Below, piece after piece: positions 34,752-44,413 of a stretch of DNA of 51,031 nt (positions are counted from its first letter, which is position 1; each line of letters starts with the position of its first letter). Origin of the DNA: Chloroflexota bacterium (lineage in GTDB: Bacteria > Chloroflexota > Dehalococcoidia > Lucifugimonadales > UBA3495). Under the pieces are notes generated by a model, which had not been told where the DNA came from, made no database searches, and was given only the letters and a program-made list of their open reading frames with translations. Where the stretch lies: the NCBI GenBank assembly GCA_028875055.1, contig JAPPGG010000072.1, positions 1 to 51,031 on the forward strand. The letters are read 5' to 3'. A program made the position numbers and the translations under genes.

Positions 34752-35429
34752 TTAGCCTACCTGCGCAGAGCTGTCCAGACCTAAGGCTTCTAAAGCCCTA
34801 GCATTGATGTCTTCGACGGCGCCCACTCCCGATATTTCTTCCAGCAACCCGCGCTCGCGATAAAAGTCCAGCACCGGCGCTGTCTGTTCCTGGTAAACGC
34901 CAATCCTGACCTGGATGGCGTCGGGCCGGTCGTCGTCCCTCTGGTAGAGTTCTCCTGAACACCGCTCACAGCGAGGAGGCGAGGCGAACTGGCTTTCTTC
35001 CAGGTTATACGGCGCCTGGCACACACGGCAGATAAATCTTCCTCCCAGCCTGCGCACCAGTTCTGCCTGTGGAACGCTGACCAGCAGCGCCTTGTCCAGG
35101 GGCTGTCGCCTGGCCCTCAGGGCCGTTTCCAGCGCCGCCGCCTGGTCGCGGGTGCGGGGGAAGCCGTCCAGGATGAATCCGGAACCCTGCTCCAGCCCAG
35201 AGACCTCATCCAGGACCATTTCGATAACCAGATCGTCTGGCACCAGGAGCCCTTTGCTCATGAACTCCGTTGCCCTGGCTCCCAGTTCAGTGCCCTCGTT
35301 GATGTGGTGCCGGAACAAGTCTCCCGAACTGACGTGGGCCACGTTCAGCTTATCCTTGAGCAGCTGGGCCTGGGTGCCCTTTCCGGCGCCCGGGGGCCCG
35401 AACAATGCCAGTCGCAGGGAACCCGCCAT
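34752..35429 (-). CDS. adk: Adenylate kinase (zinc LID)
   Basis: Adk interconverts ATP, AMP and ADP. The 225-residue product has the P-loop GPPGAGKGT (residues 11-19), 'VSSGDLFR' and 'GFILDGFPRTRDQ'. The LID domain carries Cys134, Cys137, Cys154 and Cys157, a structural zinc site as in Gram-positive type enzymes. It follows secY with no gap (secY stops at the next base upstream on the strand). Confidence 0.95.
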   Translation of the reverse strand: MAGSLRLALFGPPGAGKGTQAQLLKDKLNVAHVSSGDLFRHHINEGTELGARATEFMSKGLLVPDDLVIEMVLDEVSGLEQGSGFILDGFPRTRDQAAALETALRARRQPLDKALLVSVPQAELVRRLGGRFICRVCQAPYNLEESQFASPPRCERCSGELYQRDDDRPDAIQVRIGVYQEQTAPVLDFYRERGLLEEISGVGAVEDINARALEALGLDSSAQVG

Positions 35430-36761
35430 TTATCTCAGGAATCCTTCGTAATTTCTCATCAAAAGCTGGGCTTCCAACTGCCGCAGGGTGTCCAGTCCCA
35501 CACCCACCATAATCAACAGGCTGGTGCTGCTGAGCTGGATCGCCTGAACATTGGTAACCAGCGAAGCCAGGTAGGGCACAATGGCGACAAATCCCAGGAA
35601 GAGCGCGCCGCCGGTGGTAATCCTCACAATTACCCGGTTCAGGTACTCCTGGGTGGGCCGCCCGGGTCGAATGCCCAGTACGAACCCCCCGTTCCTTTGC
35701 AGATTCTCGGCCAGGTTCTGCTGCTGGAAGACCACCAGGGTGTAAAAGAAGGTGAAAATCACCACAAGGATAAACACGAACACCCAGTAAATGGCTGAAG
35801 TGGGATTGAACAGGTCTGCGAAGAACCTGGCAACGTCTCCCACGACTCCGGTGCTGGTGGCGAAATAGGTGGCCACGGTTCCCGGGAGAATGACGATGGA
35901 GAACGCGAAAATCAGCGGAATCATTCCTGCCGAGTTTATCCTCAGAGGGATGTAGGTCCCCCCGCTCTGGCGGTACATGCGGCCGCCACGGAAAATGCTG
36001 CGCCCGTATTGCACCGGAATCCTGCGGTGGGCTTCATTGAACAGCACAATAAGCGCGATTATCAGCACCCCGATAATCACAAAGAAGCCAATCCCCAGCA
36101 CATCCTGCCGGTCCAGGAATCCCTGGGTTATCAGCCCGGGGAAACCGGCCACGATACCCGCGAAGATGATGAGAGAAATACCGTTTCCGATACCCCTTTC
36201 GGTAATCAGCTCACCCAGCCAGACCAGGAACATGGTGCCCGCGGTCATCGAAATTATGGCCGCCACCGTCGGCAGCAGGGCGTCGCCCGTAAAGCCCACG
36301 TTGGTCAGCACATTGCTCTGCTGCAAAAGAATCAAATGGCCAAAGCCCTGGGCCACCGCGATGGGCACCGTGAGCCAGTGGACAATGCGGTTAATCTTGA
36401 CGCGTCCGGCCTCGCCCTCACGGGACAGCTGCTGCAGGGTTGGAATTACCGGCGTAAGAAGCTGCATCACGATGGATGCAGTGATGTACGGGAAAACGCC
36501 CAGGGCGACAATGCTCATCCTGCTGAGGGCGCCGCCGCTGAACAGGTCGAGGAAACCCAGAAGCTGGTTGTTCTCGAACAGGTCCTGAAGCTGGGCGTTG
36601 TTGATGCCGGGTATGGGTATGTGGGACACGAAGCGATATATCGCCAGCATGCCCAGGGTAAACAGAATTTTTGCCCTCAGGTCCGGAAGACTGAAGGCGT
36701 CAATTGCGGCTTGAATTAGGCGGGGCCAGCGTCCTCCCCCCTGTGTCTCGGCCGAAATCAT
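35430..36761 (-). CDS. secY: Preprotein translocase subunit SecY
   Basis: SecY is the channel of the Sec translocon. The 443-residue product has about ten membrane helices and the plug/loop parts 'GALSRMSIVALGVFPYITAS', 'QQLSREGEAGR' and 'VFNEAHRRIPVQYGR'. Typical position between rplO and adk in the spc operon. Confidence 0.95.
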   Translation of the reverse strand: MISAETQGGGRWPRLIQAAIDAFSLPDLRAKILFTLGMLAIYRFVSHIPIPGINNAQLQDLFENNQLLGFLDLFSGGALSRMSIVALGVFPYITASIVMQLLTPVIPTLQQLSREGEAGRVKINRIVHWLTVPIAVAQGFGHLILLQQSNVLTNVGFTGDALLPTVAAIISMTAGTMFLVWLGELITERGIGNGISLIIFAGIVAGFPGLITQGFLDRQDVLGIGFFVIIGVLIIALIVLFNEAHRRIPVQYGRSIFRGGRMYRQSGGTYIPLRINSAGMIPLIFAFSIVILPGTVATYFATSTGVVGDVARFFADLFNPTSAIYWVFVFILVVIFTFFYTLVVFQQQNLAENLQRNGGFVLGIRPGRPTQEYLNRVIVRITTGGALFLGFVAIVPYLASLVTNVQAIQLSSTSLLIMVGVGLDTLRQLEAQLLMRNYEGFLR

Positions 36762-36765
36762 CTAG

Positions 36766-37209
36766 CTAGACTTCCTCCGCCGAGCCACCGGCCGCCTCGA
36801 TCTTGGCCCTGGCCGCACCGGTAAACTTGTTGGCGACAACCGTCAGTGATTTGCCGATATCGCCGTTGCCCAGTACCTTGACCGGGGACTTGACGTTGGG
36901 GATTATGCCCTGCAGGTAAAGATCGTTGACAGTGACCCTGGAGCCTGGCTCAAAGCCCTCCAGGTCTGCCAGCTTCACCAGCGAATAGTGGGTCTTGAAC
37001 TTGTTGTTGAAACCCCGCTTCATGGGGAGGCCCTTGATCAGGGGCAACTGACCGCCTTCAAAGCCGGGCCGTATCCGGTAGCCGGAACGGGATTTCTGGC
37101 CCTTCATTCCACGACCGCCGTAGCTTCCGCCGCCGGCTGCGTCCCCCCGGCCTACCCTTTTCCGGTTCTTTCGCGCGCCCGGAGATGGGACTATTTCATG
37201 CTCCATCAT
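36766..37209 (-). CDS. rplO: 50S ribosomal protein L15
   Basis: The 147-residue product has 'RKRVGRGDAAGGGSYGGRG' and 'GYRIRPGFEGGQLPLIKGLP', typical of L15, which bridges 23S rRNA regions late in assembly. ATG 37209 (or 37206) has AGGAG upstream. The gap to rpmD is unusually long (132 bases) and holds a hairpin. Confidence 0.95.
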   Translation of the reverse strand: MMEHEIVPSPGARKNRKRVGRGDAAGGGSYGGRGMKGQKSRSGYRIRPGFEGGQLPLIKGLPMKRGFNNKFKTHYSLVKLADLEGFEPGSRVTVNDLYLQGIIPNVKSPVKVLGNGDIGKSLTVVANKFTGAARAKIEAAGGSAEEV

Positions 37210-37301
37210 GATGGTTGATACTCCTGGATAATTGGCCCCGGAGGACAGGTCGGGCGCATTGCCAGACCGCTTCCGGGGATTCGGTTGTTGCCATGCCGCG
37301 C

Positions 37302-37319
37302 GCGGGACGCCCGTCCCGC
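37302..37319 (-). promoter_or_regulatory. GC-rich hairpin between rpmD and rplO
   Basis: GCGGGAC (37302-37308) and GTCCCGC (37313-37319) form a perfect 7-bp stem with a four-base loop. It lies inside the otherwise compact spc operon. No T tract follows on the minus strand, so a true terminator is unlikely; it may affect mRNA processing or pausing. Confidence 0.4.
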
Positions 37320-37341
37320 CACGAATTACCGCCGGTGGGGC

Positions 37342-37530
37342 TTATCCCTCGGCGATTTCTTCCACAGTGACCAGGTGAGAAACCTTGTTCACCATCCCGC
37401 GGATGGTAGGCGTATCTCCCACGGTTACACTGTGATGCAATCGGCGGAGTCCCAGGGCCTTGACTACCCGCCGCTGGTCCTGGGGTTTGCCGATGCAGCT
37501 CTTCTTCCAGGTAATTTTCAATTGGGCCAT
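37342..37530 (-). CDS. rpmD: 50S ribosomal protein L30
   Basis: The 62-residue product has 'AQLKITWKKSCIGKPQDQRR', 'LGLRRLHHSVTVGDTPTIRG' and 'MVNKVSHLVTVEE', the L30 pattern. Located between rpsE and rplO as expected. Confidence 0.93.
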   Translation of the reverse strand: MAQLKITWKKSCIGKPQDQRRVVKALGLRRLHHSVTVGDTPTIRGMVNKVSHLVTVEEIAEG

Positions 37531-37553
37531 ATTTGCACCTGTTGTTTGCCGGA

Positions 37554-38090
37554 CTAGTCGGCTGCCTGGGTGCCCAACCGTCGGGCGGTCTCGGCCTGCG
37601 GATCCCGCAAGCGCCTCAGGGCCTCCAGGGTCGCCTGTACCGTGTTGATGGGGTTCCGGGAACCCAGCGACTTTCCCACCACGTCGCGCACGCCGCCCAG
37701 TTCCAGGATGGCGCGCATAGCTCCGGCGGCGATTATCCCGGTACCTTCCGGCGCCGGCTTGAGAACAACGATAGAGGCGCCCACCTTGACCGTCATTTCA
37801 TGAGGTATCGAGCTTCCCTTGATAGGAATCTTGACCATGTTGCGGCGGGCAATGGCATTCCCCTTGCGCACTGCATCGGGAATCACCAGGGCCTTGCCCA
37901 TCCCCGCGCCAACATTGCCGTCGCCGTCTCCCACCACCACTAGGGCATTGAAGCGCAGGCGGCGACCGCCTTTGACTACCTTGGCAATGCGGCGGGTATA
38001 GACGACCCGTTCGGTAAAGCCTGACGGGTCCTCTTCTCGTTCCCGGGGTGGCCGATTGGGTCGAGGTCTGTTAGCCGTGCTGCTTACCAT
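37554..38090 (-). CDS. rpsE: 30S ribosomal protein S5
   Basis: The 178-residue product has the double-stranded RNA-binding part 'RRIAKVVKGGRRLRFNALVV' and 'GDGDGNVGAGMGKALVIPDA', 'KPAPEGTGIIAAGAMRAILE'. S5 shapes decoding fidelity. Its ATG overlaps the rplR stop by one base, implying coupled translation. Confidence 0.95.
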   Translation of the reverse strand: MVSSTANRPRPNRPPREREEDPSGFTERVVYTRRIAKVVKGGRRLRFNALVVVGDGDGNVGAGMGKALVIPDAVRKGNAIARRNMVKIPIKGSSIPHEMTVKVGASIVVLKPAPEGTGIIAAGAMRAILELGGVRDVVGKSLGSRNPINTVQATLEALRRLRDPQAETARRLGTQAAD

Positions 38091-38446
38091 CAGAACTGAA
38101 GACCTCCTTCGCGTGCTGCTTCGGCCAGCGCCTTAACCCGGCCGTGGTATTTGTAGCCGCCCCGGTCGAAGACGACCCGGGTAATACCCTGCTCCCTGGC
38201 CCGCTGGGCCAGGAGACTGCCCACAGCTGTCGAGACGGCTGTCTTGGGGCCGGTTGCCTGCTCCGCCTCTCGGCTGGAAGCGGCTACCAGTGTTGTTCCC
38301 GCGGTATCGTCAATAATCTGCGCGTAAATCGATCGCAGGCTGCGAAAGACGCACAGTCGGGGCTGTTCCGGGTTGCCCGACACCTTCTTTCTTACCCGAC
38401 GGTGCCGGACATTCCTCAATTTTCTCGAATTTCTGTCTCTGGGCAT
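38090..38446 (-). CDS. rplR: 50S ribosomal protein L18
   Basis: The 118-residue product shows '[20 protein letters not shown]', '[19 protein letters not shown]' and the end '[20 protein letters not shown]'. L18 binds 5S rRNA. It lies between rplF and rpsE. Confidence 0.95.
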   Translation of the reverse strand: MPRDRNSRKLRNVRHRRVRKKVSGNPEQPRLCVFRSLRSIYAQIIDDTAGTTLVAASSREAEQATGPKTAVSTAVGSLLAQRAREQGITRVVFDRGGYKYHGRVKALAEAAREGGLQF

Positions 38447-38490
38447 ATCCTGAATACGACTCCGAGGAAAAGCGAATTGGGCGACTATAG

Positions 38491-39081
38491 TTAAGCCTTG
38501 CGGGCTGCGGCCTTGCCAGGCTTGAAGTGAAGCACCTCGCCCTGGTACCGGATGCCCTTTTCCTTGTAGGCGTTGGGCGGCCGCACCTTGCGGACTTGGG
38601 CGGCCACTTCACCGACCTTCTGCTTGTCGATGCCGCGGACATGGACCCGGTTGTTGCCTTCAACTTCCATGGTCACACCCGGGCGGGGCATTATCTCAAC
38701 CGGGTGGCTGTAACCCACGTTCAGTACAATGCCGTCACCGGACTGCTGGACACGGTAGCCCACACCCATAAGTTCCAGGGTCTTGGTGTACCCGTCCGTC
38801 ACCCCGACGATGGCGTTGGCGATCAGACTGCGGGTAAGTCCGTGCAGGGAATGATGGAACTTCCGCTCCGACATTCGTTCCACCAGGACCTGTCCATCCT
38901 CCAGCTTGACGCTGACTTCGGGATGGTAGTCCTGCTCCAGCGTCCCCAGGGGTCCCTTCACGGTAACGCCACCGTAACGGACTTCAACCTCTACGCCACT
39001 GGGTATGGGAATCGGCTTGCGGCCGATACGGGAAAGGGTTCGCCCTTCCGGTTGTTCTCGATCTATGGTGCTACCAGACAT
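38491..39081 (-). CDS. rplF: 50S ribosomal protein L6
   Basis: The 196-residue product has '[19 protein letters not shown]' after a 15-residue leader and ends with '[15 protein letters not shown]', the L6 signature. ATG 39081 lies inside the rpsH end (11-base overlap) with a GGAGGAGAG site; an internal TTG before 'SRIGRKP' would give the more usual length. Confidence 0.94.
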   Translation of the reverse strand: MSGSTIDREQPEGRTLSRIGRKPIPIPSGVEVEVRYGGVTVKGPLGTLEQDYHPEVSVKLEDGQVLVERMSERKFHHSLHGLTRSLIANAIVGVTDGYTKTLELMGVGYRVQQSGDGIVLNVGYSHPVEIMPRPGVTMEVEGNNRVHVRGIDKQKVGEVAAQVRKVRPPNAYKEKGIRYQGEVLHFKPGKAAARKA

Positions 39082-39469
39082 AACAGAGCAACTCTCCTCC
39101 TATGCCAAGTCGCCAGGCCCGGCGGCCCGTCATGACGCCCTGGGACGTGGACAGAATCGCCACGCCCAGCCCGCCGTAAACGCGGGGGATCTCGCCCTTG
39201 CCCACGTAAACCCGCAGGCCGGGCTTGCTGACCCGCTTGAGTCCCGTAATGACCGGTTCCCGGCCCGTGCGGTATGCCAGGTGCACCCGCATGGTGGGAA
39301 ACTGGTGGCCCCGGGGCATGTCAAAATCCCTGATGTAGCCCTGTTCCTTTAGGATGGTGGCTACCGAAGCCTTGAGCTTGGAGTGGGGAACCAGCACCGA
39401 TTCGTGGCGGGCGTGTATCCCGTTCCGAATCCGTGTCAGCATGTCGGCGACTGGGTCATTGACCGGCAT
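39071..39469 (-). CDS. rpsH: 30S ribosomal protein S8
   Basis: The 132-residue product shows 'DPVADMLTRIRNGIHARHES', 'LKRVSKPGLRVYVGKGEIP' and 'GLGVAILSTSQGVMTGRRA'. S8 binds the central domain of 16S rRNA and represses the spc operon in some bacteria. It overlaps rplF. Confidence 0.95.
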   Translation of the reverse strand: MPVNDPVADMLTRIRNGIHARHESVLVPHSKLKASVATILKEQGYIRDFDMPRGHQFPTMRVHLAYRTGREPVITGLKRVSKPGLRVYVGKGEIPRVYGGLGVAILSTSQGVMTGRRAWRLGIGGELLCYVW

Positions 39470-39523
39470 TTTTCGTAAATCTCCTGAAAATGCAGCTTTA
39501 GCGCGGGATGGGGAAGGTCTGGC

Positions 39524-39709
39524 TTACCAGCTGGCCTTCCTGATGCCCGGAAGTTCTCCCGTGAGGGCCAATTGCCGGAAGCAAATGCGGCAGATTCCGA
39601 AATACCGGATGTAGGCCCTGGGCCTGCCGCACCGGTTGCAGCGGTTGTGCTGCCGCACGGGAAACTTGGGTTCCCGCATCCACTTTTGAATCATTGATTT
39701 CTTTGCCAA
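39524..39709 (-). CDS. rpsN: 30S ribosomal protein S14, zinc-type
   Basis: The 61-residue product from TTG 39709 starts '[20 protein letters not shown]' and carries Cys24, Cys27, Cys40 and Cys43, the short zinc-binding S14 form. GAGGAG lies 5 bases upstream. A longer frame to 39802 overlaps the end of rplE and is not supported. Confidence 0.93.
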   Translation of the reverse strand: MAKKSMIQKWMREPKFPVRQHNRCNRCGRPRAYIRYFGICRICFRQLALTGELPGIRKASW

Positions 39710-39743
39710 GGTATCTCCTCTGGGCCCCGCGATGCGTTGCTTT

Positions 39744-40433
39744 CTACTCAGCCCGAATGAAAGGCATCCCGAACAACTCCAGGAGCCGGATCGATTCGGC
39801 ATCGTCCTGTGCGGTGGTGATGATGGTCACCTGCAGGCCCCGGAACCGGTCTATCTGGTTATAGTCGATCTCGGGAAAAATAATCTGCTCCCGAATACCT
39901 AGGGAGAAATTGCCCCGGCCGTCAAAGCCCCGCCTGGAAATCCCCCTGAAGTCGCGGATACGGGGCAGGGCCGTGTTAATCAGCCGGTCCAGGAAGTGGT
40001 ACATGCGCGCCCCTCTCAGGGTTACGCAGGTGCCGATGGGGTTTCCCGCGCGAAGCTTGAATCCCGCTATGGACTTTCGGGCCTGGGTGATAATGGGCTT
40101 CTGGCCGGTGATGATGGTCAGGTCCCGGGTGGCCGCTTCCATGGCTCGCCCGTTGGTCAGCGCTTCTCCCAAACCGATGTTCACGACAATCTTCTGGATT
40201 CTGGGAACCCGCATCGTGTTGTTGAAGCCGAACTCTGACATCATGGCCGGCACAATTTCGTTCCGGTAGGTATCCAGTAGGCGTGGATAGGGAACCGAAG
40301 GGGCGGAAGGAGGCTCGGCTTCAGCCGTCGCGCCGGCCCTGCCTCTCCGGGGCTGGCGCTGCTGGCGGGGAGCTTCCTGTTGTTCCTCGTCCCCCGTGTT
40401 TTCCACCTGGGGTTCCTGTTCGTTATCGGGCAT
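39744..40433 (-). CDS. rplE: 50S ribosomal protein L5 with N-terminal extension
   Basis: The L5 core (from about residue 50) shows '[20 protein letters not shown]', '[19 protein letters not shown]' and '[19 protein letters not shown]'. L5 binds 5S rRNA and touches tRNA. About 48 extra residues precede it, Glu/Gln-rich then Arg-rich, so the total is 229 instead of about 180. The start at 40433 lies within the rplX end (11-base overlap). An internal start would remove the extension. Confidence 0.93.
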   Translation of the reverse strand: MPDNEQEPQVENTGDEEQQEAPRQQRQPRRGRAGATAEAEPPSAPSVPYPRLLDTYRNEIVPAMMSEFGFNNTMRVPRIQKIVVNIGLGEALTNGRAMEAATRDLTIITGQKPIITQARKSIAGFKLRAGNPIGTCVTLRGARMYHFLDRLINTALPRIRDFRGISRRGFDGRGNFSLGIREQIIFPEIDYNQIDRFRGLQVTIITTAQDDAESIRLLELFGMPFIRAE

Positions 40434-40743
40434 CGTCTAACACTTCCTTGCACTTGGGGCAGCCCCTCACCCGCTGGCCCGTTTCCAGGGAAACCGACTT
40501 GGCTCGAATGGGCTGGCTGCACTTGTTACATATCAACATGACATTGGAAATGTGAATGGGCGCCTCAATTTGAATGCGACCCGCCTGGCGCAGCCCAGGC
40601 CGCGGCTTGATGTGACGGGTGATGATATTGACACCGTCAACAACAACCCGGTTCTGTTCCGTCAGGCTCCGGGCAACCCTGCCGGTCTTGCCCTTCTCCT
40701 TGCCGGCAATCACCAGCACGTCGTCCCCTGCCCGTATATTCAT
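40423..40743 (-). CDS. rplX: 50S ribosomal protein L24 with zinc motif
   Basis: The 106-residue product has the KOW part 'IRAGDDVLVIAGKEKGKTGR' and ends with Cys72, Cys75, Cys95 and Cys98, a likely zinc site that also occurs in Thermus-type L24. L24 starts 50S assembly. It overlaps rplE and touches rplN by one base. Confidence 0.94.
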   Translation of the reverse strand: MNIRAGDDVLVIAGKEKGKTGRVARSLTEQNRVVVDGVNIITRHIKPRPGLRQAGRIQIEAPIHISNVMLICNKCSQPIRAKSVSLETGQRVRGCPKCKEVLDDAR

Positions 40744-41111
40744 CAGACCACCTCCGGTGCAAGGGAGACTATACGCATAAAGCCCTTGTCTCGCAGTTCG
40801 CGGGCAACAGGTCCAAATATGCGGGTGCCCCGGGGCATCAGGTTATCCTGGATGATAACTGCGGCGTTGTCGTCAAACTTGATGTAAGTCCCGTCGGGCC
40901 TGAGCAACGCCTGGGCCTGGCGCACGACCACGGCCTTGACCACCGTGCCCTTTCGAACCGGCGAATTGGGGACGGCTTCGCGGACGGTGCAGACGATCAC
41001 GTCTCCCACCTTGGCGTACTTTCGCTTGCTGGCGCCGGGGATATTAATCAGCCGGATCAACTTCGCGCCGCTGTTATCGGCCACATTTAGTCGAGTATAT
41101 GTCTGAATCAT
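40743..41111 (-). CDS. rplN: 50S ribosomal protein L14
   Basis: The 122-residue product starts '[20 protein letters not shown]' and shows '[20 protein letters not shown]'. L14 forms part of the subunit interface. It overlaps rpsQ by 4 bases. Confidence 0.95.
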   Translation of the reverse strand: MIQTYTRLNVADNSGAKLIRLINIPGASKRKYAKVGDVIVCTVREAVPNSPVRKGTVVKAVVVRQAQALLRPDGTYIKFDDNAAVIIQDNLMPRGTRIFGPVARELRDKGFMRIVSLAPEVV

Positions 41112-41485
41112 TCTTCGGAATCCCCTTCGTCATCGGCCATCTGGACCACCGCCGCTTCCTCCGAGTCCTCGGCCTGGCCGGTGATTTCGGCATCCAGGTC
41201 CGTTTCCAGCTCAATAGGCCGGACCTCCGCCACCTGTCGCCGCTGGAGAATTTCCAGGAGACGCCAGTGCTTGGTCTTCGATATTGGACGGGTTTCCTGG
41301 ATGCGGACCGTATCGCCAACCCGGCACTGGTCCATAGGATCGTGGACGTAGAAGCGGGTAACCCGCCTCATCTGCTTTCGGTAGATGCGGTGGCGCTGCT
41401 TCCAGACCGTTTCCACCACGGCCGTGTGGTCCATGCTGGTGCGGACCACTTCGCCGGTGCGAATCTTTCGCATTTCTTTTGACAT
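41108..41485 (-). CDS. rpsQ: 30S ribosomal protein S17 with acidic tail
   Basis: The first 85 residues are a standard S17 ('[20 protein letters not shown]', '[20 protein letters not shown]'). A tail of about 40 mostly acidic residues follows (ending DDEGDSEE). The usual length is about 80-90. It lies between rpmC and rplN. Confidence 0.94.
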   Translation of the reverse strand: MSKEMRKIRTGEVVRTSMDHTAVVETVWKQRHRIYRKQMRRVTRFYVHDPMDQCRVGDTVRIQETRPISKTKHWRLLEILQRRQVAEVRPIELETDLDAEITGQAEDSEEAAVVQMADDEGDSEE

Positions 41486-41487
41486 AC

Positions 41488-41685
41488 TTAATTCACCGTA
41501 ATGTTGCGCTCTCGCATGACCGTAAGCAGGCGGGCGATGTCCTTGCGTGTCTTTTTGGGTTGATTGGTGTCCACCAACTGGTTCGTTGCTGCCCTGAAAC
41601 GCAGGTTCATCAACTCCCGGTAGGTTTTGCTCAGTTCCTCGGACAACTGGTCGTTTGTCAGGGAGCGTATTTCGTTAATTTCCAT
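41488..41685 (-). CDS. rpmC: 50S ribosomal protein L29
   Basis: The 65-residue helical product shows 'MEINEIRSLTNDQLSEELSK' and 'LRFRAATNQLVDTNQPKKTR', the L29 pattern near the exit tunnel. It lies 2 bases upstream of rpsQ. Confidence 0.94.
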   Translation of the reverse strand: MEINEIRSLTNDQLSEELSKTYRELMNLRFRAATNQLVDTNQPKKTRKDIARLLTVMRERNITVN

Positions 41686-41705
41686 TGCGTGCTGCTACCT
41701 TGAAC

Positions 41706-42140
41706 CTATCGGCTGCCAAGACTGGCGGCTATCTGGTCGCGCTGCACCGTCTTGGTGGTGATGGGCAACTTGTGGGAGGCCAGGCGCAGGGCCTCGACGG
41801 CCTGGTTGCCGGGGACTCCGCCAACTTCGAACAGGATGCGGCCGGGCTTTACCACCGCTACCCAGTGGTCGTTGGCGGCCTTGCCTCCGCCCATTCGGAC
41901 CTCGGCAGGCTTCTTGCTGACGGGCTTGTCGGGAAATACCCGAATCCACACCTGTCCGCCCCGCTGCAGATGGCGGGTGATGGCGACACGGGCCGATTCA
42001 ATCTGGCGGGCCGTAATCCACTCGGCGCCCATGGCCTTCAGGCCGTACTCGCCGAAATGGACACTGTTGCCGGTGGTGGCCATGCCCTTGCGGCGGCCCC
42101 GACCCATCTTTCGGTACTTGGTCCTTTTAGGTTGCAACAT
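41706..42140 (-). CDS. rplP: 50S ribosomal protein L16
   Basis: The 144-residue product starts '[19 protein letters not shown]' and carries '[20 protein letters not shown]' and '[20 protein letters not shown]'. L16 lines the A-site region. It overlaps rpsC by 14 bases. Confidence 0.95.
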   Translation of the reverse strand: MLQPKRTKYRKMGRGRRKGMATTGNSVHFGEYGLKAMGAEWITARQIESARVAITRHLQRGGQVWIRVFPDKPVSKKPAEVRMGGGKAANDHWVAVVKPGRILFEVGGVPGNQAVEALRLASHKLPITTKTVQRDQIAASLGSR

Positions 42141-42909
42141 CGAATGCCCCCCTGGTGGCCACTCCGTCGATCACATCGTCCGCGATGGCCTCGGTCATAT
42201 CTTCATCGTCGGGTCCCGATTCGACCCTGACTTCAATGGTCTCCAGTTCCTCGACTATTTCAGGAGCCGGCGGCAGTATCTCGCCCTTGTAAATCCAGAC
42301 CTTGATGCCGATGCGGCCCATGGCCGTCGCCGCTTCCGCCAGGGCATAATCAATGTCCGCCCGCAGCGTGTGCAGCGGCACCTGGCCCATCATCAGCTTT
42401 TCGGTACGGGCGATTTCCGCTCCGGATATGCGGCCCTTGGCGATGATCTTGATGCCCTGGGCGCCGGCCTGCATTGCTCTTTGCGCCGCCTGCCGCATGG
42501 CCCGCCGGTAGGCAACCCGGCGCTGCAGCTGGTCGGCAATATTGCGGCCTACGAGGTAGGGGTCCAGCTCCGGCTGTTCAATCTCGACAATGTTCAACTG
42601 CACCCGGCGTCGGGTTATCCCTTCCAGCTTGCTGCGCAGGTTCTTCACCCGCTCTCCATCCCGTCCGATCAGTATTCCCGGCCGGGCCGAGTGGATGTTG
42701 ATTACCGTGTCCTGCGCTCCCCGGTCGATTTCGACCTTGGAAATGCCCGCGTCGGAGAAACCCCGGTATTCACCGTGAACGGTATTCCGGAGCTTGAGGT
42801 CCTCAAGCACCAGGTTGCGGTAATTGGTCGCGTTGTTGGCGTACCAATGCGTTTTCCAGTCCTTGATTATGCCCAACCGGAACCCGTATGGATGTGTCTT
42901 GTGGCCCAT
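42127..42909 (-). CDS. rpsC: 30S ribosomal protein S3 with acidic tail
   Basis: The 260-residue product starts '[20 protein letters not shown]' and carries the KH part '[20 protein letters not shown]' and '[20 protein letters not shown]'. It helps guide mRNA entry. The C-terminus is about 40 residues longer than usual, with an acidic stretch '[18 protein letters not shown]'. Confidence 0.95.
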   Translation of the reverse strand: MGHKTHPYGFRLGIIKDWKTHWYANNATNYRNLVLEDLKLRNTVHGEYRGFSDAGISKVEIDRGAQDTVINIHSARPGILIGRDGERVKNLRSKLEGITRRRVQLNIVEIEQPELDPYLVGRNIADQLQRRVAYRRAMRQAAQRAMQAGAQGIKIIAKGRISGAEIARTEKLMMGQVPLHTLRADIDYALAEAATAMGRIGIKVWIYKGEILPPAPEIVEELETIEVRVESGPDDEDMTEAIADDVIDGVATRGAFDVAT

Positions 42910-42912
42910 AGG

Positions 42913-43260
42913 CTAGGCCTCCCTTTCTATTTCATCTACGACTACGGTTATGTGGCTGGAACGCTTCGTGATTCGTCCGATACGTCCCCGCGCTCGTGGT
43001 CGAAACCTCTTGATGGAGCGGGCAGGGTCGGCCGTAATCCGCACGATGCGGAGATTGTCTCGTTCCATGAACATATTGTTTTCTGCGTTGGATGCGGCGG
43101 ACTCCACCACCTTGTAAACCGTCTTGGCCCAGGGTGAGGGCAGAAGGCTCAACGTGTTCAGGGCGTCCTGCACTTCCTGGCCGCGAACCAGGTCCAGTAT
43201 AGGCTTCAGCCGCTTCTGGGAAGCGCCGATCTGCTTGGCAACCGCTCTTACGGGAGGCAT
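42913..43260 (-). CDS. rplV: 50S ribosomal protein L22
   Basis: The 115-residue product has 'AVAKQIGASQKRLKPILDLV' and 'RIVRITADPARSIKRFRPRA', with the exit-tunnel loop 'RGRIGRITKRSSHITVVVDE'. Located between rpsS and rpsC. Confidence 0.95.
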   Translation of the reverse strand: MPPVRAVAKQIGASQKRLKPILDLVRGQEVQDALNTLSLLPSPWAKTVYKVVESAASNAENNMFMERDNLRIVRITADPARSIKRFRPRARGRIGRITKRSSHITVVVDEIEREA

Positions 43261-43264
43261 ATCT

Positions 43265-43549
43265 TCACCTCACCCGGCTGGTCCGCTCGGAGCGGGAAAC
43301 GTGGCCGCGGTAGGTGCGGGTGGGAGCGAATTCGCCCAGCCGGTGTCCTACCATATTTTCCGTCACGAACACGGGGATGTGGCGCCTGCCGTCGTGCACG
43401 CCGAGAGTCAGTCCCACCATTTCAGGCATAATCATCGATGCCCTGGACCAGGTGCGGATAACCGTCGCCGCGCCCGAGCGCTGCACCGAGTTAACCTTCT
43501 TCATCAGCTTGGGGTGAACGTAGGGCCCCTTCTTTACAGATCTGGACAT
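43265..43549 (-). CDS. rpsS: 30S ribosomal protein S19
   Basis: The 94-residue product starts '[19 protein letters not shown]' and shows '[20 protein letters not shown]' and '[17 protein letters not shown]'. S19 works with S13 in the head. Located between rplB and rplV. Confidence 0.95.
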   Translation of the reverse strand: MSRSVKKGPYVHPKLMKKVNSVQRSGAATVIRTWSRASMIMPEMVGLTLGVHDGRRHIPVFVTENMVGHRLGEFAPTRTYRGHVSRSERTSRVR

Positions 43550-43552
43550 TGT

Positions 43553-44383
43553 TTACCGCCGCCTGCCGCGTATTATGAACTTGCTGGAGGTCTTCTTCTT
43601 GCTGCGGGTCTTGTATCCCAGGGTCGGCTTGCCCCACGGAGTCTTGGGACCGGGCATTCCGATGGGGGATCGGCCTTCACCGCCGCCGTGGGGGTGGTCC
43701 ACCGGATTCTTGGCCACACCCCTTACCTTGGGTCGGCGCCCTAAGTGCCGTTTGGCGCCCGCCTTGCCCAGGCTCTCATTCTTGTGGTCCGGGTTGGACA
43801 GCTGTCCAACGCTGGCCCGACAGCTGAGCAGCACCCGCCGCATTTCGCCGGAAGGCAGACGAATGAGAACATACTCGCCTTCCCGGGACAGTACCTGGGC
43901 TCCCACGCCGGCGCTCCTGACCAGCTGGCCGCCCCGGCCCGGGGTCAGTTCCAGGTTATGCACCACCGTACCGGTGGGAATGTTCCGGAGGGGAAGGGAA
44001 TTGCCGGGGCTGATTTCGGCGCGGGGGCCGGCTTCCACCCAGTTGTCCACTTCCAGTCCCAGGGGAGCCAGGATATAGCTCTTCTCCCCGTCGGCGTAAT
44101 AGATGAGAGCAATGCGGGTGGTTCGATTGGGATCGTACTCGATGGAAACGACCCGACCGGGCACGCCCTCCTTTCGTCGCTTGAAATCAATTACCCGGTA
44201 CATACGCCGGCTGCCGCCACCCCGGGCGCGGGTGGTTATCCGGCCCCGGTTGTTGCGGCCCGCGTGCTTGGCCAGGGGAGTCAGTAACGACTTCTCGGGC
44301 TTCTTGCGCGTGATTTCCTCGAAGGAGGGTCTCACCGCATTGCGTGTACCTGGCGTTATCGGTTTCAGGTTCTTTAACGGCAT
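43553..44383 (-). CDS. rplB: 50S ribosomal protein L2
   Basis: The 276-residue product has '[20 protein letters not shown]' and the peptidyl-transferase-proximal region '[20 protein letters not shown]' with the conserved His. L2 is needed for subunit joining. It lies between rplW and rpsS. Confidence 0.96.
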   Translation of the reverse strand: MPLKNLKPITPGTRNAVRPSFEEITRKKPEKSLLTPLAKHAGRNNRGRITTRARGGGSRRMYRVIDFKRRKEGVPGRVVSIEYDPNRTTRIALIYYADGEKSYILAPLGLEVDNWVEAGPRAEISPGNSLPLRNIPTGTVVHNLELTPGRGGQLVRSAGVGAQVLSREGEYVLIRLPSGEMRRVLLSCRASVGQLSNPDHKNESLGKAGAKRHLGRRPKVRGVAKNPVDHPHGGGEGRSPIGMPGPKTPWGKPTLGYKTRSKKKTSSKFIIRGRRR

Positions 44384-44413
44384 GATAAGTACCTTTGCCT
44401 GGTTTCGGTGTCC

